Below are positions 5,777-6,545 of a stretch of DNA of 6,545 bases, in pieces. The stretch is from positions 1 through 6,545 of the forward strand of contig PLNO01000220.1 of NCBI GenBank assembly GCA_003141795.1, written 5' to 3'. Every line of letters begins with the position of its first letter. Positions within the stretch are counted from its first letter, which is position 1. The position numbers and the translations under genes were made by a program. The notes under the pieces are model-generated. The model was not told the DNA's origin and ran no database searches. It saw only the letters and a list, made by a program, of their open reading frames with translations. This DNA is from Spirochaetaceae bacterium (GTDB taxonomy: Bacteria > Spirochaetota > Spirochaetia > SZUA-6 > Fen-1364).

Positions 5777-5802
5777 CATCAGTGTACATTCGTACATACA
5801 TT
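5773..5802 (+). promoter_or_regulatory. Predicted brnTA promoter with embedded operator-like repeats
   Basis: TTGACA (5773-5778) and TACATT (5797-5802) are separated by 18 nt. The spacer contains TGTAC-ATTC-GTACA (5783-5796), an inverted repeat, and TACAT occurs three times (5785, 5793, 5797). BrnA proteins are known to autorepress their operons, so these repeats are good candidates for its operator; that assignment is inference. The -10 ends 7 nt before GTG 5810, and there is no Shine-Dalgarno. Confidence 0.6.
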
Positions 5803-5809
5803 GTCGTTG

Positions 5810-6073
5810 GTGAGCTACGAGTGGGATCCCCAGAAGGCCTCAGCCAATCTGAGAAAGCACAAGGTCGACTTTGCAGATGCCGTGGGCGTCTTCGAGGATC
5901 CACTGGCGATCACCGTCCCCGATGATCGCCATGAGGAAGCTCGATTCGTCACTGTGGGAGAAGACTTCTTGGGTCGGCTCCTCGTTGTTGCCTACACGTG
6001 GCGGGGAAAAAAACTCAGAATCATTTCGGCGCGCGAGGCACTGCCAAACGAACGCCGTCAGTATGGGGGATGA
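5810..6073 (+). CDS. brnT: BrnT-family type II toxin (ribonuclease, DUF497)
   Basis: An 87-residue protein with the full BrnT pattern: YEWDPQKASANLRKHKVDF (3-21), VFEDPLAITVPDDRHEEARF (27-46), VGEDFLGRLLVVAYTWRG (49-66), and the C-terminal RIISAREALPNERRQY (70-85). Characterised BrnT is a RelE-like RNase that inhibits translation and is neutralised by BrnA. The Asn-x-x-Lys-His, Arg-Ile-Ile-Ser-Ala-Arg and Glu-Arg-x-x-Tyr motifs are present, so the toxin looks intact. GTG 5810 gives the normal family N-terminus; TTG codons at 5801 and 5807 are alternatives. No ribosome binding site exists and a -10 ends 7 nt upstream, suggesting a leaderless message. Its TGA overlaps in-frame ATG codons of brnA, so the pair is an operon. 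Confidence 0.92.
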   Translation: MSYEWDPQKASANLRKHKVDFADAVGVFEDPLAITVPDDRHEEARFVTVGEDFLGRLLVVAYTWRGKKLRIISAREALPNERRQYGG

Positions 6074-6078
6074 TGCAT

Positions 6079-6405
6079 ATGTCGCAGGAATACGATTTCA
6101 GTAAAGGCAAACGAGGGGCAATTGCACCCGTCACGACTGGAAAAACAAGGATCACTATCCGCTTGGACGACGAGGTGTTGCGGTGGTTCCGTGCCCGGGT
6201 GCACGCGACGGGCGGCGGTAACTACCAGAGCCTGATAAATCTCGCCCTTCGGGAGCATGTAAAAAATAGCGCAGAGCCGTTGGAAGCCACACTTCGACGT
6301 ATTCTACGGGAAGAGTTTCGAGGGGAACCTGCTCGCCTTGGTCGTGTTCGACGCAAGACACCCATGAAAAAGACCGTGTTGCAGAAAAAGGTGGCAAACA
6401 GATAA
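6079..6405 (+). CDS. brnA: BrnA-family antitoxin (DNA-binding, ribbon-helix-helix type)
   Basis: A 108-residue protein matching BrnA antitoxins: YDFSKGKRGAI (5-15), then TRITIRLDDEVLRWFRARV (23-41), GGGNYQSLINLALREHV (45-61) and EPLEATLRRILREE (66-79). The N-terminal part binds the BrnT toxin in the known complex and the C-terminal half forms the dimeric DNA-binding domain that represses the promoter. ATG 6079 is favoured because GGGGG (6065-6069) is 9 nt upstream; ATG 6070 (overlapping the toxin stop) and 6073 are alternatives adding three or two residues. The C-terminal 20 residues, from about 89, are unusually basic (RVRRKTPMKK and more) and extend past the usual end of the domain; they may add nucleic-acid affinity. 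The gene directly follows brnT. Confidence 0.92.
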   Translation: MSQEYDFSKGKRGAIAPVTTGKTRITIRLDDEVLRWFRARVHATGGGNYQSLINLALREHVKNSAEPLEATLRRILREEFRGEPARLGRVRRKTPMKKTVLQKKVANR

Positions 6406-6545
6406 TAGCAGCTTTCAAGCCCCGAGCTTGTACTCCATTCCAACGGCGAACGATCCCTCGGCCCGACATAATACAAGCGGCGGGGGTCAGCTCCACTACC
6501 TATTGACGCTTCGGGCTTCCCTCGCCCCCCTGCCGTCTCCCCCTC

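Noticed and set aside
6416..6430. Hairpin CAAGC-CCCGA-GCTTG after brnA as a terminator
   Set aside because: Only a 5-bp stem and no following T run, so it is not a convincing intrinsic terminator. I see nothing else definite in 6406-6545.
6222..6545. Minus-strand frame open from the right edge across the 3' half of brnA
   Set aside because: No ribosome binding site or recognisable domain; antisense to a well-supported antitoxin gene. It could still be the end of a gene entering from the right, but nothing supports that.

Overview
The window is about 6.5 kb of high-GC bacterial chromosome with one AT-richer, accessory-looking stretch on the right (about 5110-6545). Two genes suggest a GC-rich spirochaete or a related lineage: a secreted DUF2259 protein and a SEC59/DGK1-type CTP-dependent kinase. 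This is an inference from the gene families present; no phylogenetic marker is available. The 338-residue DAHP synthase is of the type known from Thermotoga and Bacillus, which fits but does not decide the question.

Left block (1-1145, minus strand): the first 113 codons of an ABC exporter ATPase lie directly behind, and overlap, a TetR-family repressor gene. Between the repressor start and its probable -10 is a perfect 34-bp palindrome, very likely the autoregulatory operator of this repressor-exporter operon. A C(UUCG)G hairpin followed by a T run separates the operon from the next gene upstream.

Central block (1146-2917, minus strand): a secreted DUF2259 protein lies downstream of aroF, a type I-beta DAHP synthase whose four metal ligands match the Thermotoga maritima numbering exactly. 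aroF diverges from a membrane-protein gene at 3099. The gap between them holds an 89-bp element with perfect 16-bp inverted ends that looks like a small mobile-element relic and may supply -35-like sequences outward.

Right-central block (3099-5108): an unrecognised polytopic membrane protein on the plus strand converges on, and overlaps by 34 bp, a minus-strand pair. That pair is a dolichol/phytol/diacylglycerol-kinase-like membrane protein followed 10 bp later by a YkgJ-type cysteine-cluster protein.

Right block (5136-6545): a tRNA-Val(CAC) gene with its own promoter is followed by a small defence- or stability-type cassette. This holds an XRE-type regulator whose start region seems frameshifted, then an intact BrnT/BrnA type II toxin-antitoxin pair. 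No integrase or att duplication is visible, so insertion at the tRNA is only suspected.

A recurring feature is promoters of the form TTGACN-18 nt-TANANT. At the membrane-protein gene and at brnT the predicted -10 ends 6-7 nt before the start codon and there is no Shine-Dalgarno sequence, suggesting leaderless transcripts. tetR, the ABC gene and the DUF2259 gene have clear GGAG-type ribosome binding sites. No wholly novel multi-gene system is evident. The strongest non-routine signals are the TetR operator, the 89-bp inverted-repeat element, the leaderless promoter pattern and the broken XRE gene beside brnTA.
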